Assembly: GCA_049841155.1 (NCBI GenBank)
Contig: JASGHI010000003.1
Location: 1,364,001-1,428,000 of the forward strand
Length of the DNA stretch: 64,000 nucleotides
Source of the DNA: ZC4RG30 sp049841155
Lineage (GTDB): Bacteria > Pseudomonadota > Gammaproteobacteria > Steroidobacterales > Steroidobacteraceae
Direction of reading: 5' to 3'
Under the pieces are notes generated by a model. It was not told the DNA's origin. It ran no database searches and worked only from the letters and a program-made list of their open reading frames with translations. Made by a program: the position numbers and the translations under genes. This document shows, one piece after another, positions 50,878 to 61,054 of this stretch. Numbering within the stretch: position 1 is the stretch's first letter; each line of letters begins with the position of its first letter.

Positions 50878-51786
50878 ATGTTGTACAAGTACCGCATGAT
50901 GAGAACAGCGATCTGTGTTGCCGCGCTGACTGCCTGCTGGATTCCCGGGGCCTGGGCAGCGCTGCCGCGTGCCAGCAGCGTGCCCGGCGGAGTGGCCATC
51001 CTGGACGTGGGTGCAGCCAGCGATCCGGAACCGGTGGTGCGCTTCGAAGGCCGGCGGGTGCTAACCGTGGTCGATGGCGAACGCCGCAAGGCGGTGGTCG
51101 GCATCGGCCTTGCAACCAAGCCCGGGCGCTATGAAGCCGAGATCATCGCCAAGCCCGGCGCACCGGCACGGACTGCGGACATCCAGGTCACCGGAAAGAA
51201 ATACGTCGAACAGCGGCTGCAGGTGCCGCAGAGCCAGGTGGACCTGTCCGCCGCGGACAGCGCGCGTGTCGCGCAGGAACAGAAGCGCATCCGCCAGTCG
51301 CTGAACACGTTCAGCAACGCGGTGCCGGCCACGTTCTCTCTGCGGCCGCCGGTGCGGGGACCGCGCTCGAGCTCTTTCGGCCTGCGACGGGTTTTCAACG
51401 GGCAGGCGCGCAACCCGCACTCGGGCATGGACATCGCAGCCCCCACCGGAACCGCCATTCTCGCGCCGGCCGATGGCGTGGTGCTGGATACCGGCGATTT
51501 CTTCTTCAACGGCGGCACCGTGTTCCTCGATCACGGCCACGGCTTCATCACCATGTACTGTCATCTCTCGGCCTGGGACGTCAAACCCGGCGAAGAGGTC
51601 AAGGCCGGCCAGGAGATCGCCAAGGTAGGCGCCACAGGCCGGGTCACGGGGCCGCATCTGCACTTCGGCGTGATGCTCAACGGAAACTGGGTGGATCCGG
51701 CGCTGTTCCTGCCATTGCCGCCGGCACCCAAGCCGGTGGAGACCGCGCCGGTGGAGCCCACTCCCGGCGCGCGCTTCACGCCCTAG
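50878..51786 (+). CDS. Secreted M23-family metallopeptidase (LytM-like)
   Basis: Predicted 302-aa envelope protein with a signal peptide (ends PGAWAALP) and a C-terminal peptidase M23 domain. Zn ligands are in HSGMDIAAPTG (HxxxD) and PHLHFGV (HxH). The family hydrolyses cross-links in peptidoglycan or, when degenerate, activates amidases; here ligands are intact. An N-terminal ~150-residue region has no clear domain. Start: ATG 50878 directly after the xseA stop, with a possible alternative ATG at 50896; no ribosome site is clear. Convergent with der, 1 nt apart. Confidence 0.9.
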   Translation: MLYKYRMMRTAICVAALTACWIPGAWAALPRASSVPGGVAILDVGAASDPEPVVRFEGRRVLTVVDGERRKAVVGIGLATKPGRYEAEIIAKPGAPARTADIQVTGKKYVEQRLQVPQSQVDLSAADSARVAQEQKRIRQSLNTFSNAVPATFSLRPPVRGPRSSSFGLRRVFNGQARNPHSGMDIAAPTGTAILAPADGVVLDTGDFFFNGGTVFLDHGHGFITMYCHLSAWDVKPGEEVKAGQEIAKVGATGRVTGPHLHFGVMLNGNWVDPALFLPLPPAPKPVETAPVEPTPGARFTP

Positions 51787-51787
51787 G

Positions 51788-53227
51788 TTAGCGCGGCCGG
51801 CCGGAGGGTTTGCCGGTAGCCACGCGCTTGCGCGGCGCGCGGCGCGCGGCGTTGGCCGCCCCACCCTTCTTCTTTGCCGCAACCTTGCGCTCCGCGGCGG
51901 CGCGCTGCTCGCGGTTGCCGAAGGGATTGGCATCCGTGCGCAGTTCCAGCGCCACCGGGCAGGCGTACAGGTCGAAGGCCTCGCGGAACACATTCGAGAG
52001 ATAGCGCCGATAGGCATCCGGCGTCTGCGCAGTCTGGTTGCCGTGGATCACGATGCGCGGCGGATTGCGTCCGCCCTGGTGCGCGTAGCGCAGCTTGATG
52101 CGCCGCCCTTTCACCAGCGGCGGCTGGTGGGCCTCCAGCGCCTTCTCCAGCACGCGCGTAAGCTGCGAGGTGGACATCTCGCGCATCGAGGCATCGAAGG
52201 CGCGCACCGCCGCTGCAGCAAGCTCGCCCACGCCAGTGCCGTGACGCGCGGAGATGAAATGCACCGGAGCAAAGGGCACGAAATCCAGCCGCAGCGCCAG
52301 ATCCGCCCGCACCTGCTCGCGCTGGTCCATGGGGATGCCGTCCCACTTGTTGACCGCGATGAGCAGCGAGCGGCCACGCTGCAGCGCCAGGCCCAGCACG
52401 CTGGCATCCTGCTCGGCAACGCCGGCATGCGCATCGAGCACCAGCACCACCACATGCGCAGCCTCGATGGCCTGCAGGGTGCGCGCGACGCTGGCGCGCT
52501 CCACCGCATCTTCCACCTTCGAACGGCGGCGCACGCCGGCGGTATCGATGAGCGTGAAGCGGCGGCCATCGCGCTCGAAGGGCACCAGGATGGAGTCGCG
52601 CGTGGTGCCCGGCAGGTCGGTGGCGATCACGCGTTCCTCGCCGATGAGGCGGTTGACCAGCGTGGACTTGCCCACATTGGGGCGGCCGATCACGGCGATG
52701 CGGATCGAGTCATCCGCCTGGGATGGCTCCTCCGCCACCGGCTCCAGACCTTCGAGCGCGCGCTGCAGCAATGCCTCGCAGCCCGCACCATGTGCGGCCG
52801 CGATGGGACGCGGCTCACCGAAGCCCAGACGGTGGAAATCGGCACCCACGACGCCGCCGTCCAGGCCTTCGGCCTTGTTGACCGCGAGTAGCACGGGCTT
52901 GGCGGCGCGGTGCAGCAGCTTCGCGACGGCCATGTCCTCGGCCGTGAGCCCGGCGCGGCCGTCGACGACGAGGATCAGGCGGTCCGCCTCGGCAATCGCG
53001 CGTTCGGTCTGCGCGCGCATCTGCTGCTCGACGCTGGAGCGGGGGCTGGCCACCACGCCGCCGGTATCGACGACGACGCAGCTGCCGTTGCGGGCAAAGC
53101 CGTACTGGCGGTCGCGCGTGACACCGGGCACGTCGGCGACGATGGCGTCGCGCGTGCCCGTCAGCACATTGAACAGCGTCGACTTGCCGACATTGGGCCG
53201 ACCGACGAGCGCCACGATCGGCAGCAT
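51788..53227 (-). CDS. der: GTPase Der (EngA)
   Basis: Predicted 479-aa double GTPase needed for 50S ribosome assembly. Two G domains: GRPNVGKSTLFNVL with DTGG at 50s, and GRPNVGKSTLVNRL with DTAGVRRRS; NKAEG and NKWDG are the G4 motifs. The C-terminal KH-like domain is followed by a Lys/Arg/Ala-rich tail of ~45 residues. The gene is 10 nt downstream of bamB and convergent with the M23 peptidase gene. It is the last gene of the der-bamB-yfgM-hisS-rodZ-pilW-rlmN operon-like run. Confidence 0.97.
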   Translation of the reverse strand: MLPIVALVGRPNVGKSTLFNVLTGTRDAIVADVPGVTRDRQYGFARNGSCVVVDTGGVVASPRSSVEQQMRAQTERAIAEADRLILVVDGRAGLTAEDMAVAKLLHRAAKPVLLAVNKAEGLDGGVVGADFHRLGFGEPRPIAAAHGAGCEALLQRALEGLEPVAEEPSQADDSIRIAVIGRPNVGKSTLVNRLIGEERVIATDLPGTTRDSILVPFERDGRRFTLIDTAGVRRRSKVEDAVERASVARTLQAIEAAHVVVLVLDAHAGVAEQDASVLGLALQRGRSLLIAVNKWDGIPMDQREQVRADLALRLDFVPFAPVHFISARHGTGVGELAAAAVRAFDASMREMSTSQLTRVLEKALEAHQPPLVKGRRIKLRYAHQGGRNPPRIVIHGNQTAQTPDAYRRYLSNVFREAFDLYACPVALELRTDANPFGNREQRAAAERKVAAKKKGGAANAARRAPRKRVATGKPSGRPR

Positions 53228-53237
53228 GGCGGCTTCG

Positions 53238-54446
53238 CTATCCGGCTGCGGCCGGCGCCGGTTTGCCGGAACGCGGCGTCAGTGCGACGGCGCGCAGCGC
53301 CGTGATCCTGCCGCCATTGTCCATGAAGATGGCCATGCCGCCGCCCGTCACGGGAGCTGCGGTGAAGGCACCGCCACTGGCCTGCAGGCGCGCGGCAAAC
53401 GCGCCGCTGGCGGCGTCGAGCAGGTGCACATAGCCGTCCAGGTCGCCGACGGCCACCCACTCGCCCAGCGCCGCCGGCGCGGACAGACGCCGCCGGGCAA
53501 GGGCTTCCTGGCGCCACATTTCGACGCCGGTGCGGCGGCCGATCTTCACCACCGTGCCTTCGCTGGTGGAGACATAGACGGCATCGTCATCGAGCGCGAG
53601 GCCGCTGTAGCTCGACAGGTCCCGGGTCCACCACAGCTGGCCGGAGTCGCGCGCCAGCCGCGCGATGCGCCCCTGGTAGGTCACGGCGTACACATCGTCA
53701 TCGGCAACGCGCGCGGCGGAGTCGATGTCCACCAGGCGCTCCAGCTCGGTGCGGCCGGAGGGCGGCGCGACCGTGGCCTCCCAGGCCGTGGTGCCATCGG
53801 CCACGTTCAGCGCCATCACCCTGCCATTGTCGAAACCGGAGACGGCAACGCCGCCGGCAATGACCGGCGAACCCGTGCCGCGCAGCGACAGTCGCGGCAC
53901 CTGCTGCTCGGCCGCCCATATCTGGCTGCCGTCGGTCAGACGCAGCAGCAGCAGACGCCCGTCCACCGCGCGCAGCGCCACCACGCCATCGGCAATGGCC
54001 GGCTGGGACAGCAGTTCGCTGTTGATGTGGGTCTTCCACTTCACGGCGCCGGTGGCAGCATCCAGCGCGATGAGGTCGCCATGGCTGGCGCCCGCGACCA
54101 CCACACCCTCGCCTGCACCGGGACCACCGGACAGCGGCAGTTTGGTCTGCGTCTGCCACAGACGCTTCCCGGTCTGCAGGTCGTAGGCCGCGATGTCGCC
54201 ATCGTGGCCGGCTGCGAACACGGCGTTGCCATCGAGCGCCACCCCGAGGCCCAGCCGCAGCTTCGGCTCGCCGCCGCCCACGTTCGCGCTCCACACCTTC
54301 TGCAGACGCGCCGTGGCCTCGAAGCGCGTCAGCTCGGCCGGCGGTTCGACAGTCTTGTTGCTGTTGCAGGCAGCCAGCAGCGCAAGCCCGCAGAACGCGG
54401 CAAGACCGGCCCATGCACGCACCATTGCACGTCTGCGCGGAATCAT
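53238..54446 (-). CDS. bamB: Outer membrane assembly factor BamB
   Basis: Predicted 402-aa BAM-complex lipoprotein. A lipobox LALLAACNSNK, then an eight-bladed PQQ-like beta-propeller with repeated VYVSTSEGTVVKI or VYAVTYQGRIARL units, matches BamB. The first codon is ATG 54446 with a strong GGAGGAAAA ribosome site, overlapping the yfgM stop by 4 nt. Length is normal (E. coli 392 aa). Conserved neighbours on both sides support the call. Confidence 0.95.
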   Translation of the reverse strand: MIPRRRAMVRAWAGLAAFCGLALLAACNSNKTVEPPAELTRFEATARLQKVWSANVGGGEPKLRLGLGVALDGNAVFAAGHDGDIAAYDLQTGKRLWQTQTKLPLSGGPGAGEGVVVAGASHGDLIALDAATGAVKWKTHINSELLSQPAIADGVVALRAVDGRLLLLRLTDGSQIWAAEQQVPRLSLRGTGSPVIAGGVAVSGFDNGRVMALNVADGTTAWEATVAPPSGRTELERLVDIDSAARVADDDVYAVTYQGRIARLARDSGQLWWTRDLSSYSGLALDDDAVYVSTSEGTVVKIGRRTGVEMWRQEALARRRLSAPAALGEWVAVGDLDGYVHLLDAASGAFAARLQASGGAFTAAPVTGGGMAIFMDNGGRITALRAVALTPRSGKPAPAAAG

Positions 54447-55132
54447 TTTTCCTCCGGGATACCGGCGGCGGGAGCGGCGGGAGCCGCTGTCGCCGCGGCC
54501 GGCTTCAGGTCGTTGATCTTCAGTTCCAGCAAGGCTTCGACACCGGTGCCGGAAGCATCCGGGCCGATCAGCGCACGCGCCGCCTCGTATTCACGCAGCG
54601 CGCCATCGCTATCGCCCTTGGCGAGCAGGACATCGCCACGTGTCTCGGCAAAGGCGGCCTCGAAGGCGCCCTGATTTGCCGTGCCCAGCGTGGCCAGTGC
54701 ATCGTCATTGCGGCCCAGGGCCGACTGCACCCGCGCCAGGCGCAGGGTGACGACGGGCCGCAGTTTCTGGTCTTTCAGGCTGGCAAGCACATCCTTCAGA
54801 CGCGCCTCGGCCTTGTCGAGTTCACCGGCGGAAACAAATATGCGTGCGGCGGCAAGATCAGCGGCCGTGACATAGCCAGACTTCGGGTGTGCGCCGCGCA
54901 GTGCCTCGATAAGCGACACGGCCGAATCGGTCTGCCCGGCATCGAAGGTCTGCAGGATCTTCTCGTAGGCCGCATTGGCAGCGACGGCGTTGGATTCGCC
55001 GCGCGCCAGCCACCAGCGCCAGCCACCCACGGCCAGCAATGCGGCCACCACCACACCGATCAGGAAGGGTCCGTTCTCGCGCAGCCACTTGCGCAGGTAT
55101 TCGGTTTGCTCTTCTTCGGACAACAAATCCAC
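54443..55132 (-). CDS. yfgM: YfgM-type TPR ancillary SecYEG protein
   Basis: Predicted 229-aa inner-membrane protein with one transmembrane helix (GPFLIGVVVAALLAVGGWRW) and a C-terminal TPR-like region with a coiled-coil tail. It corresponds to UPF0070/YfgM, an ancillary subunit linking SecYEG and periplasmic chaperones. Start is GTG 55132 with AGGGG 7 nt upstream, right after the hisS stop; the much longer frame to 55339 would run through hisS. Conserved neighbour of hisS and bamB. Confidence 0.9.
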   Translation of the reverse strand: MDLLSEEEQTEYLRKWLRENGPFLIGVVVAALLAVGGWRWWLARGESNAVAANAAYEKILQTFDAGQTDSAVSLIEALRGAHPKSGYVTAADLAAARIFVSAGELDKAEARLKDVLASLKDQKLRPVVTLRLARVQSALGRNDDALATLGTANQGAFEAAFAETRGDVLLAKGDSDGALREYEAARALIGPDASGTGVEALLELKINDLKPAAATAAPAAPAAGIPEEK

Positions 55133-55136
55133 TTGA

Positions 55137-56416
<1,280 letters not shown>

Positions 56417-56420
<4 letters not shown>

Positions 56421-56809
56421 GATGCGGCTTCCGCGGAGAGCCCGAACCACAGCAGCAGCGCCAGCAGCGTGACGCCCGCGCCCAGCACCAGCGGCCAGCG
56501 CAGCAACGCCTCGCCGGGAGGCTGCGCGACCTGGCGCGGCGCGGCGCTCAGGTCGGGCGTTTCCAGCGATTCCTGCAGTCCGGCATAGCGGGACTGCAGC
56601 GCCTCGTCCGATTCGCCCAGCAGCCGCGCGTAGTGGCGCAGGTGCCCGCGCACGAACACCGGCGGACCCAGCTGCGCGAACTGGTCGCCCTCCAGCGCTT
56701 CGACGACGCCCACATCCACATGCAGGCGTTCGGCGACCTGGATCACGCCAAGGCCGAGCCGCTCGCGGGCGGCACGCAGGTGAGCGCCGATGGAATCCGT
56801 CTCGGTCAT
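56417..56809 (-). CDS. Short RodZ-like HTH membrane protein
   Basis: Predicted 130-aa protein: an N-terminal RodZ-type HTH (IGAHLRAARERLGLGVIQVAERLHV), an acidic linker and one C-terminal transmembrane helix (LVLGAGVTLLALLLWFGL). Full-length RodZ has ~200 further residues with a periplasmic domain; here the frame ends soon after the helix and overlaps hisS by 4 nt, so it is a natural short form or a C-truncated one. Canonical RodZ links MreB to the membrane. Gene order (pilW-rodZ-hisS) supports homology. Confidence 0.85.
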
Positions 56810-57561
56810 GGCGCGCGCAGCAGCTGCGGCAGCATGCTCGTCTGCGTGGAATCGGGGTAGTCGCGGCGCAGACGGCGCGCATATTCGTCGGTCGCGGGGC
56901 GGTCGCCACGCGCGATGGCGGCGCGCACGCCGACCAGCAGCACATCCGGCGAGGACCGTCCTATGCCGAGGTAACGATTGACCACCGCGGCGGCCTGATC
57001 CGCATTTCCCAGCTCCAGCTGCACATCCGCCAGCTGCATCACGGCCTCGGAAAAATCGGGGCGCAGCGCAATGGCGCGCTCGAGGAGGGCCACGGCATCG
57101 GCATTGCGCCTGGCTGAGCGCAGGCATACGGCGGCATTGGTCAAGGCCGCCCAAGGCGTGCGATACAACGGATCGCGCGCCGCGGTCTCGAACAGCGGCA
57201 GGGCCTGATCGGCGCGGCCGGCCGTGCACAGGAACACGGCGTAGTTGTTGGCGACGTCGGCGCTGCGCGGCGCCAGGCGCTGCGCCGTGCGGTAGTGCCG
57301 CTCGGCTTCTTCCGGGCGGCCCAGCCGCTCGTTGAGGAAGGCCATGGCCATCTGCAGTTCCACGCTGCGCGGATCCTGCTGTTCGGCGCGCAGCAGTTTC
57401 TCCCGGGCAAGCTGCAGGTTGCCCTGCTGCATGTAGGCCACGCCCAGCTGTACGTTGGCACGCGCCGCTTCCTTGGTATTGGTGGGCGCCTTGCTCGGAC
57501 CGCTGCTCACGCAGGCGGCCAGCAGCAGCGCGCCCGCTGCGGCCGCGAGGTGACGCATCAT
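56806..57561 (-). CDS. pilW: Type IV pilus biogenesis/stability lipoprotein PilW/PilF
   Basis: Predicted 251-aa TPR lipoprotein required for PilQ secretin assembly. Lipobox LLAACVSSG and repeats such as NVQLGVAYMQQGNLQLARE and VELQMAMAFLNERLGRPEEA are typical. Starts at ATG 57561, overlapping the rlmN stop by 4 nt, and overlaps the rodZ-like start. No other pilus genes are present in the window. Confidence 0.93.
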   Translation of the reverse strand: MMRHLAAAAGALLLAACVSSGPSKAPTNTKEAARANVQLGVAYMQQGNLQLAREKLLRAEQQDPRSVELQMAMAFLNERLGRPEEAERHYRTAQRLAPRSADVANNYAVFLCTAGRADQALPLFETAARDPLYRTPWAALTNAAVCLRSARRNADAVALLERAIALRPDFSEAVMQLADVQLELGNADQAAAVVNRYLGIGRSSPDVLLVGVRAAIARGDRPATDEYARRLRRDYPDSTQTSMLPQLLRAP

Positions 57562-58679
57562 GGCGCCACCGCCGGCCGGGATTCAGTCACCACCTGCACG
57601 CGGCGCGTTCCCAGGCGCGTGGTGGTGCGGTCGATCACCTTGCCCACCAGCTGTCCGCAGGCAGCGTCGATGTCGTCGCCGCGGGTCTTGCGAATCGTCG
57701 CCATCACGCCTCCCTTGAGCACCTGGTCGAGAAAGGCACGGATGGCCGCCGGGCTGGAACGGCGGTACTGCGTGCCCGGGAATGGATTGAACGGGATGAG
57801 GTTCACCTTGGCCGGATGCCCCTTGAGCAGCTTCGCCAGAGCGCGCGCCTGCGCCGGTGAATCGTTCACGCCTTCGAGCATCACATATTCGAACGTGACG
57901 CTGCGGCCGTTCTGTTCGTCGATGTAGTGCCAGCAGGCCTCGAGCAGCTCGCTGATCGGATGCCGGCGGTTGATGGGCACCAGCTGGCTGCGCAGCTCGT
58001 CGTCGGGCGCATGCAGCGACACGGCCAGCGCCACATTGCTCTCTTCAGCGAGCTTGTAGATCTGCGGCACCAGGCCGCTGGTGGACAGCGTGAGCCGGCG
58101 GCGCGAGAAATCGAAACCCAGCTCATCGAGCAGGATGCGCATGGCCGGCACGACATTGCGGAAGTTCGCCAGCGGCTCGCCCATGCCCATCAGCACCACA
58201 TTGCTGATGATGCGCTCGTCGCCGGCCTTGAAACCCAGCTCCTTCTGCGCGAGGAACACCTGGCCCACGATCTCGGCGGTGCTGAGATTGCGGTTGAAGC
58301 CCTGCTGCGCGGTGGAGCAGAAGCTGCAGTCCATCGCGCAGCCCACCTGCGAGGAGATGCACAGCGTGGCGCGGCCCTCCTCCGGGATGTAGACCATTTC
58401 GAAGCCCTGCGCGTTGTCGGCGCGCAGCATCCACTTCACGGTGCCGTCGGCGGCATCCTGGCGTGTCACCACCTCGGGCAGGCGGATCCCGGCGACGGCA
58501 TTGAGCTCGGCGCGGAAGTCCTTGGCGAGATCGGTCATCGCGTCGAATGTGGTCTCGCCACGCTTGTAGATCCAGCTCCACAACTGGCGCGCGCGAAAGG
58601 CCTTCCCGCCGCGATCGAGAACCCATTTCTCGAGCTCGGGGCGGGTGAAGTCCAGCAGGTTGATGCGCGCGTCAGTCAT
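57558..58679 (-). CDS. rlmN: Dual-specificity RNA methyltransferase RlmN
   Basis: Predicted 373-aa radical SAM enzyme that methylates C2 of A2503 in 23S rRNA and A37 in some tRNAs. The cluster-binding motif CAMDCSFC (Cys114, 118, 121) is present, with the second catalytic Cys in the C-terminal AACGQL segment (~346). Start 58679 follows ndk closely (7 nt), suggesting one transcript. Length and order are typical. Confidence 0.95.
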   Translation of the reverse strand: MTDARINLLDFTRPELEKWVLDRGGKAFRARQLWSWIYKRGETTFDAMTDLAKDFRAELNAVAGIRLPEVVTRQDAADGTVKWMLRADNAQGFEMVYIPEEGRATLCISSQVGCAMDCSFCSTAQQGFNRNLSTAEIVGQVFLAQKELGFKAGDERIISNVVLMGMGEPLANFRNVVPAMRILLDELGFDFSRRRLTLSTSGLVPQIYKLAEESNVALAVSLHAPDDELRSQLVPINRRHPISELLEACWHYIDEQNGRSVTFEYVMLEGVNDSPAQARALAKLLKGHPAKVNLIPFNPFPGTQYRRSSPAAIRAFLDQVLKGGVMATIRKTRGDDIDAACGQLVGKVIDRTTTRLGTRRVQVVTESRPAVAP

Positions 58680-58686
58680 CGGCTCT

Positions 58687-59112
58687 CTAGCGCGAGTGGA
58701 TCTCGGTCTGCGCGAAGAAGTACGCGATCTCGATGGCCGCGTTCTCGGGCGAATCCGAACCGTGCACGGTATTGGCCTCGATGCTCTCGGCCAGATCGGC
58801 GCGGATGGTGCCGGGAGCGGCCTTCTTCGGGTCGGTGGCGCCCATGATCTCGCGGTTCTTCGCCACCGCGTTGTCGCCTTCCAGCACCTGCAGCACCACG
58901 GGACCGGAGGTCATGTACTTGACCAGGTCGTTGAAGAACGGACGCGCCTTGTGCACGGCGTAGAAGCCTTCGGCTTCGGCCTTCGACAGCTGCACGAGCT
59001 TGGCGGCAACGATGGTGAGCCCCGCCTTCTCGAAACGGCGATAGACCTCGCCGATGAGGTTGCGGGCCACGCCATCGGGTTTCACGATCGAGAAAGTGCG
59101 CTCGAGCGCCAT
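58687..59112 (-). CDS. ndk: Nucleoside diphosphate kinase
   Basis: Predicted 141-aa enzyme balancing nucleoside triphosphates. SIVKPDGV, the catalytic His in VHGSDSPENAAIEIAYFF and Lys/Arg residues near the binding site are normal. Start is ATG 59112 (MALERTFSIVK). It lies 118 nt after iscA and 7 nt before rlmN, so is likely the first gene of the rlmN run. Confidence 0.96.
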   Translation of the reverse strand: MALERTFSIVKPDGVARNLIGEVYRRFEKAGLTIVAAKLVQLSKAEAEGFYAVHKARPFFNDLVKYMTSGPVVLQVLEGDNAVAKNREIMGATDPKKAAPGTIRADLAESIEANTVHGSDSPENAAIEIAYFFAQTEIHSR

Positions 59113-59230
59113 CTGGAATTCTCCGGCTGCGGTTGAAAAAGAGCCGGAGTTTACCTGTTCCGGGCCGGTTCCGGCAATTTCGGAGGGGCCGGAAGTGCCC
59201 GATTTTGAAGGACTTTTACAAAGCGGCCGC

Positions 59231-59554
59231 TCAGACGCTGAAGCTCTCGCCGCAGCCGCACTCCCCCTTGGTATTGGGATTGCTGAAACGGAAGGCCTCA
59301 TTGAGGCCCTGCTTGACGAAATCCACGGTGGTGCCGTCGATGAACGGCAGGCTTTCCGGATCGACGAAAACCTTCACCCCGTGATCCTCGAAGACCAGAT
59401 CCTGCGGGGAAACCTGGTCAGCATAGTTCACCACGTAGGCAAAACCCGAGCAGCCGGTCTTGCGCACGCCGAGCTTGAGGCCGAGGCCCTGCCCCCGGGC
59501 AGCAATGAACTTGTGGATGCGGTCCGCCGCAGCGGGGGTCAGCGATATGGCCAT
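59231..59554 (-). CDS. iscA: A-type iron-sulfur carrier protein, IscA-like
   Basis: Predicted 107-aa HesB/IscA family protein. The three ligand cysteines are in TGCSG (mid-protein) and GECGCGES (C-terminal), the normal C-x(64)-C-x-C pattern. Start ATG 59554 has an AGGAAG ribosome site; the frame to 59578 has no such site. Coupled gene order iscS-iscA. ErpA is an alternative assignment. Confidence 0.9.
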   Translation of the reverse strand: MAISLTPAAADRIHKFIAARGQGLGLKLGVRKTGCSGFAYVVNYADQVSPQDLVFEDHGVKVFVDPESLPFIDGTTVDFVKQGLNEAFRFSNPNTKGECGCGESFSV

Positions 59555-59578
59555 GGTCTTCCTCGCAAGAGCTGTCAC

Positions 59579-61054
59579 TCACTCCGGGCGCAAAGCGCCC
59601 AGCGCATCCTCGATGATGAGCATCCTGCCCAGTTTTTCAACTGGCGCACCCACCTCTGTGCGCCACTGCTCGGGAGTGCCTACGGCAGGGCCCGAGATCG
59701 GCTGGTCGGTCAGGCGGCTGCAGACCAGCCGGCAGGCCGCCACGGTGTCGGGGCAGCCGTACACCTGGGCGCTGGCCGCCTTCACGAAACCGCCCTCCAC
59801 ATGAGCCGCCAGGCGCACCCAGGTGCCCAGGCGCTCGGCGCCGGCTTCGCCCAGGTAGCGCAGGCCGCAGGCGCCGATGGCGAACTGCGGCGGCGGCTGC
59901 GCCGGGGAAAGGCGGCGCAGATGCTGGTACCGCGCCGCCACCTGCGCGATGGCCGCGTCGATCTCGGCCTCGGTGGTGCGCGGCCCGAAGCTCAGGCGCA
60001 GTGAGGCCTGGGCCTGCTGGGTATCGCGGCCCAGCGCCCGCAGCACGTAGGACGGCTCGGCACTGGCCGAATTGCAGGCCGACCCCGTGGAAAGCGCCAG
60101 CCCCGGCAGGCCGCGGAACAGGCTCTCGCCCTCCACCCCGGCGAAACTGACGTTGAGGATGTGCGGAGCGTGGCGCAGCGGGTGGCCATTGAGCTGCACG
60201 CCCGGCAGAGCGCCAAGACCCTGCCACAGCCGCTCGCGCAGCGCCGCCATGCGGCGCGCGGCCTCCGGCAGCGCTGCGCGGGCCAGCCGGCAGGCCATGC
60301 CGAAGCCCGCGATCTGGTGCGTGGCCAGCGTGCCCGCCCTCAGGCCCCGCTCATGGCCGCCGCCAACCATGAGCGGCGCAAGGTAGCCGCGATGATCCGG
60401 CGCGACATACAGCGCACCGATGCCCTGCGGGCCACCCAGCTTGTGCGCGGTGAACGCGACCATGGCGAGGCCCGCCACATCCAGCGGCAGCTTGCCCGCG
60501 CTCTGGCAGGCATCGATGTGCAGCGGCACCCTGCGCGCCGCGCAGCTTTCGGCCAGCGCCGCCAGATCCTGCGCGACGCCGGTCTCGTTGTTCACGTGCA
60601 GCAGCGTCACGAGGCGCGTTTGCGGCGTGAGCGCCGCGGCCAGCGTATCCGGCGCCAGCCGTCCCTCGCGATCCGGCTGCAGCAGCGTGGTCCACACGCC
60701 ATTGCGCGCCAGCCGCCGTACCGGCTCGAGCACGGATTTGTGCTCGGTAGCGAGCGTGACCACATGGTGATCCGCATGCGGCTGGCGCCGCTGCGCGGCG
60801 CGCAGCGTGCCCTCAATGGCGAGGTTGTTGGCCTCCGTGGCACCGGAGGTGAAGGTGATGTCGCGCGGATCGGCGCCCACCAGCGCCGCGACATCGGCGC
60901 GCGCCTCCTCGATCAGCGCCAGCGCGGCGCGGCCCGCGGCATGGTTGGCCGCCGGATTGCCCAGATTGCGCGCCAGCACTTCAGCCATGTACGCCGCAAC
61001 GCGCGGCTCCACCGGAGCCGTGGCCGCGTAGTCCAGATAAACGGCAGCGTTCAC
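59579..61054 (-). CDS. iscS: Cysteine desulfurase fused to degenerate IscU-like domain
   Basis: Predicted 491-aa protein. Residues ~1-385 are an IscS/NifS-type cysteine desulfurase with PLP Lys205 (FTAHKLGG) and catalytic Cys327 (STGSACNSASAEP). A C-terminal ~100-residue part (395-491) resembles IscU: the YGCPDTVAAC block aligns with the scaffold Cys63 region YGCGSAIASS and KLGRMLIIEDAL aligns with KIHCSILAEDAI. The first and third scaffold cysteines are absent (replaced by non-Cys), so it probably cannot hold a cluster on its own. GTG start overlaps the trmJ stop. The domain could bind the scaffold or regulate the desulfurase. Normal IscS ends near 405. Confidence 0.9.
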   Translation of the reverse strand: MNAAVYLDYAATAPVEPRVAAYMAEVLARNLGNPAANHAAGRAALALIEEARADVAALVGADPRDITFTSGATEANNLAIEGTLRAAQRRQPHADHHVVTLATEHKSVLEPVRRLARNGVWTTLLQPDREGRLAPDTLAAALTPQTRLVTLLHVNNETGVAQDLAALAESCAARRVPLHIDACQSAGKLPLDVAGLAMVAFTAHKLGGPQGIGALYVAPDHRGYLAPLMVGGGHERGLRAGTLATHQIAGFGMACRLARAALPEAARRMAALRERLWQGLGALPGVQLNGHPLRHAPHILNVSFAGVEGESLFRGLPGLALSTGSACNSASAEPSYVLRALGRDTQQAQASLRLSFGPRTTEAEIDAAIAQVAARYQHLRRLSPAQPPPQFAIGACGLRYLGEAGAERLGTWVRLAAHVEGGFVKAASAQVYGCPDTVAACRLVCSRLTDQPISGPAVGTPEQWRTEVGAPVEKLGRMLIIEDALGALRPE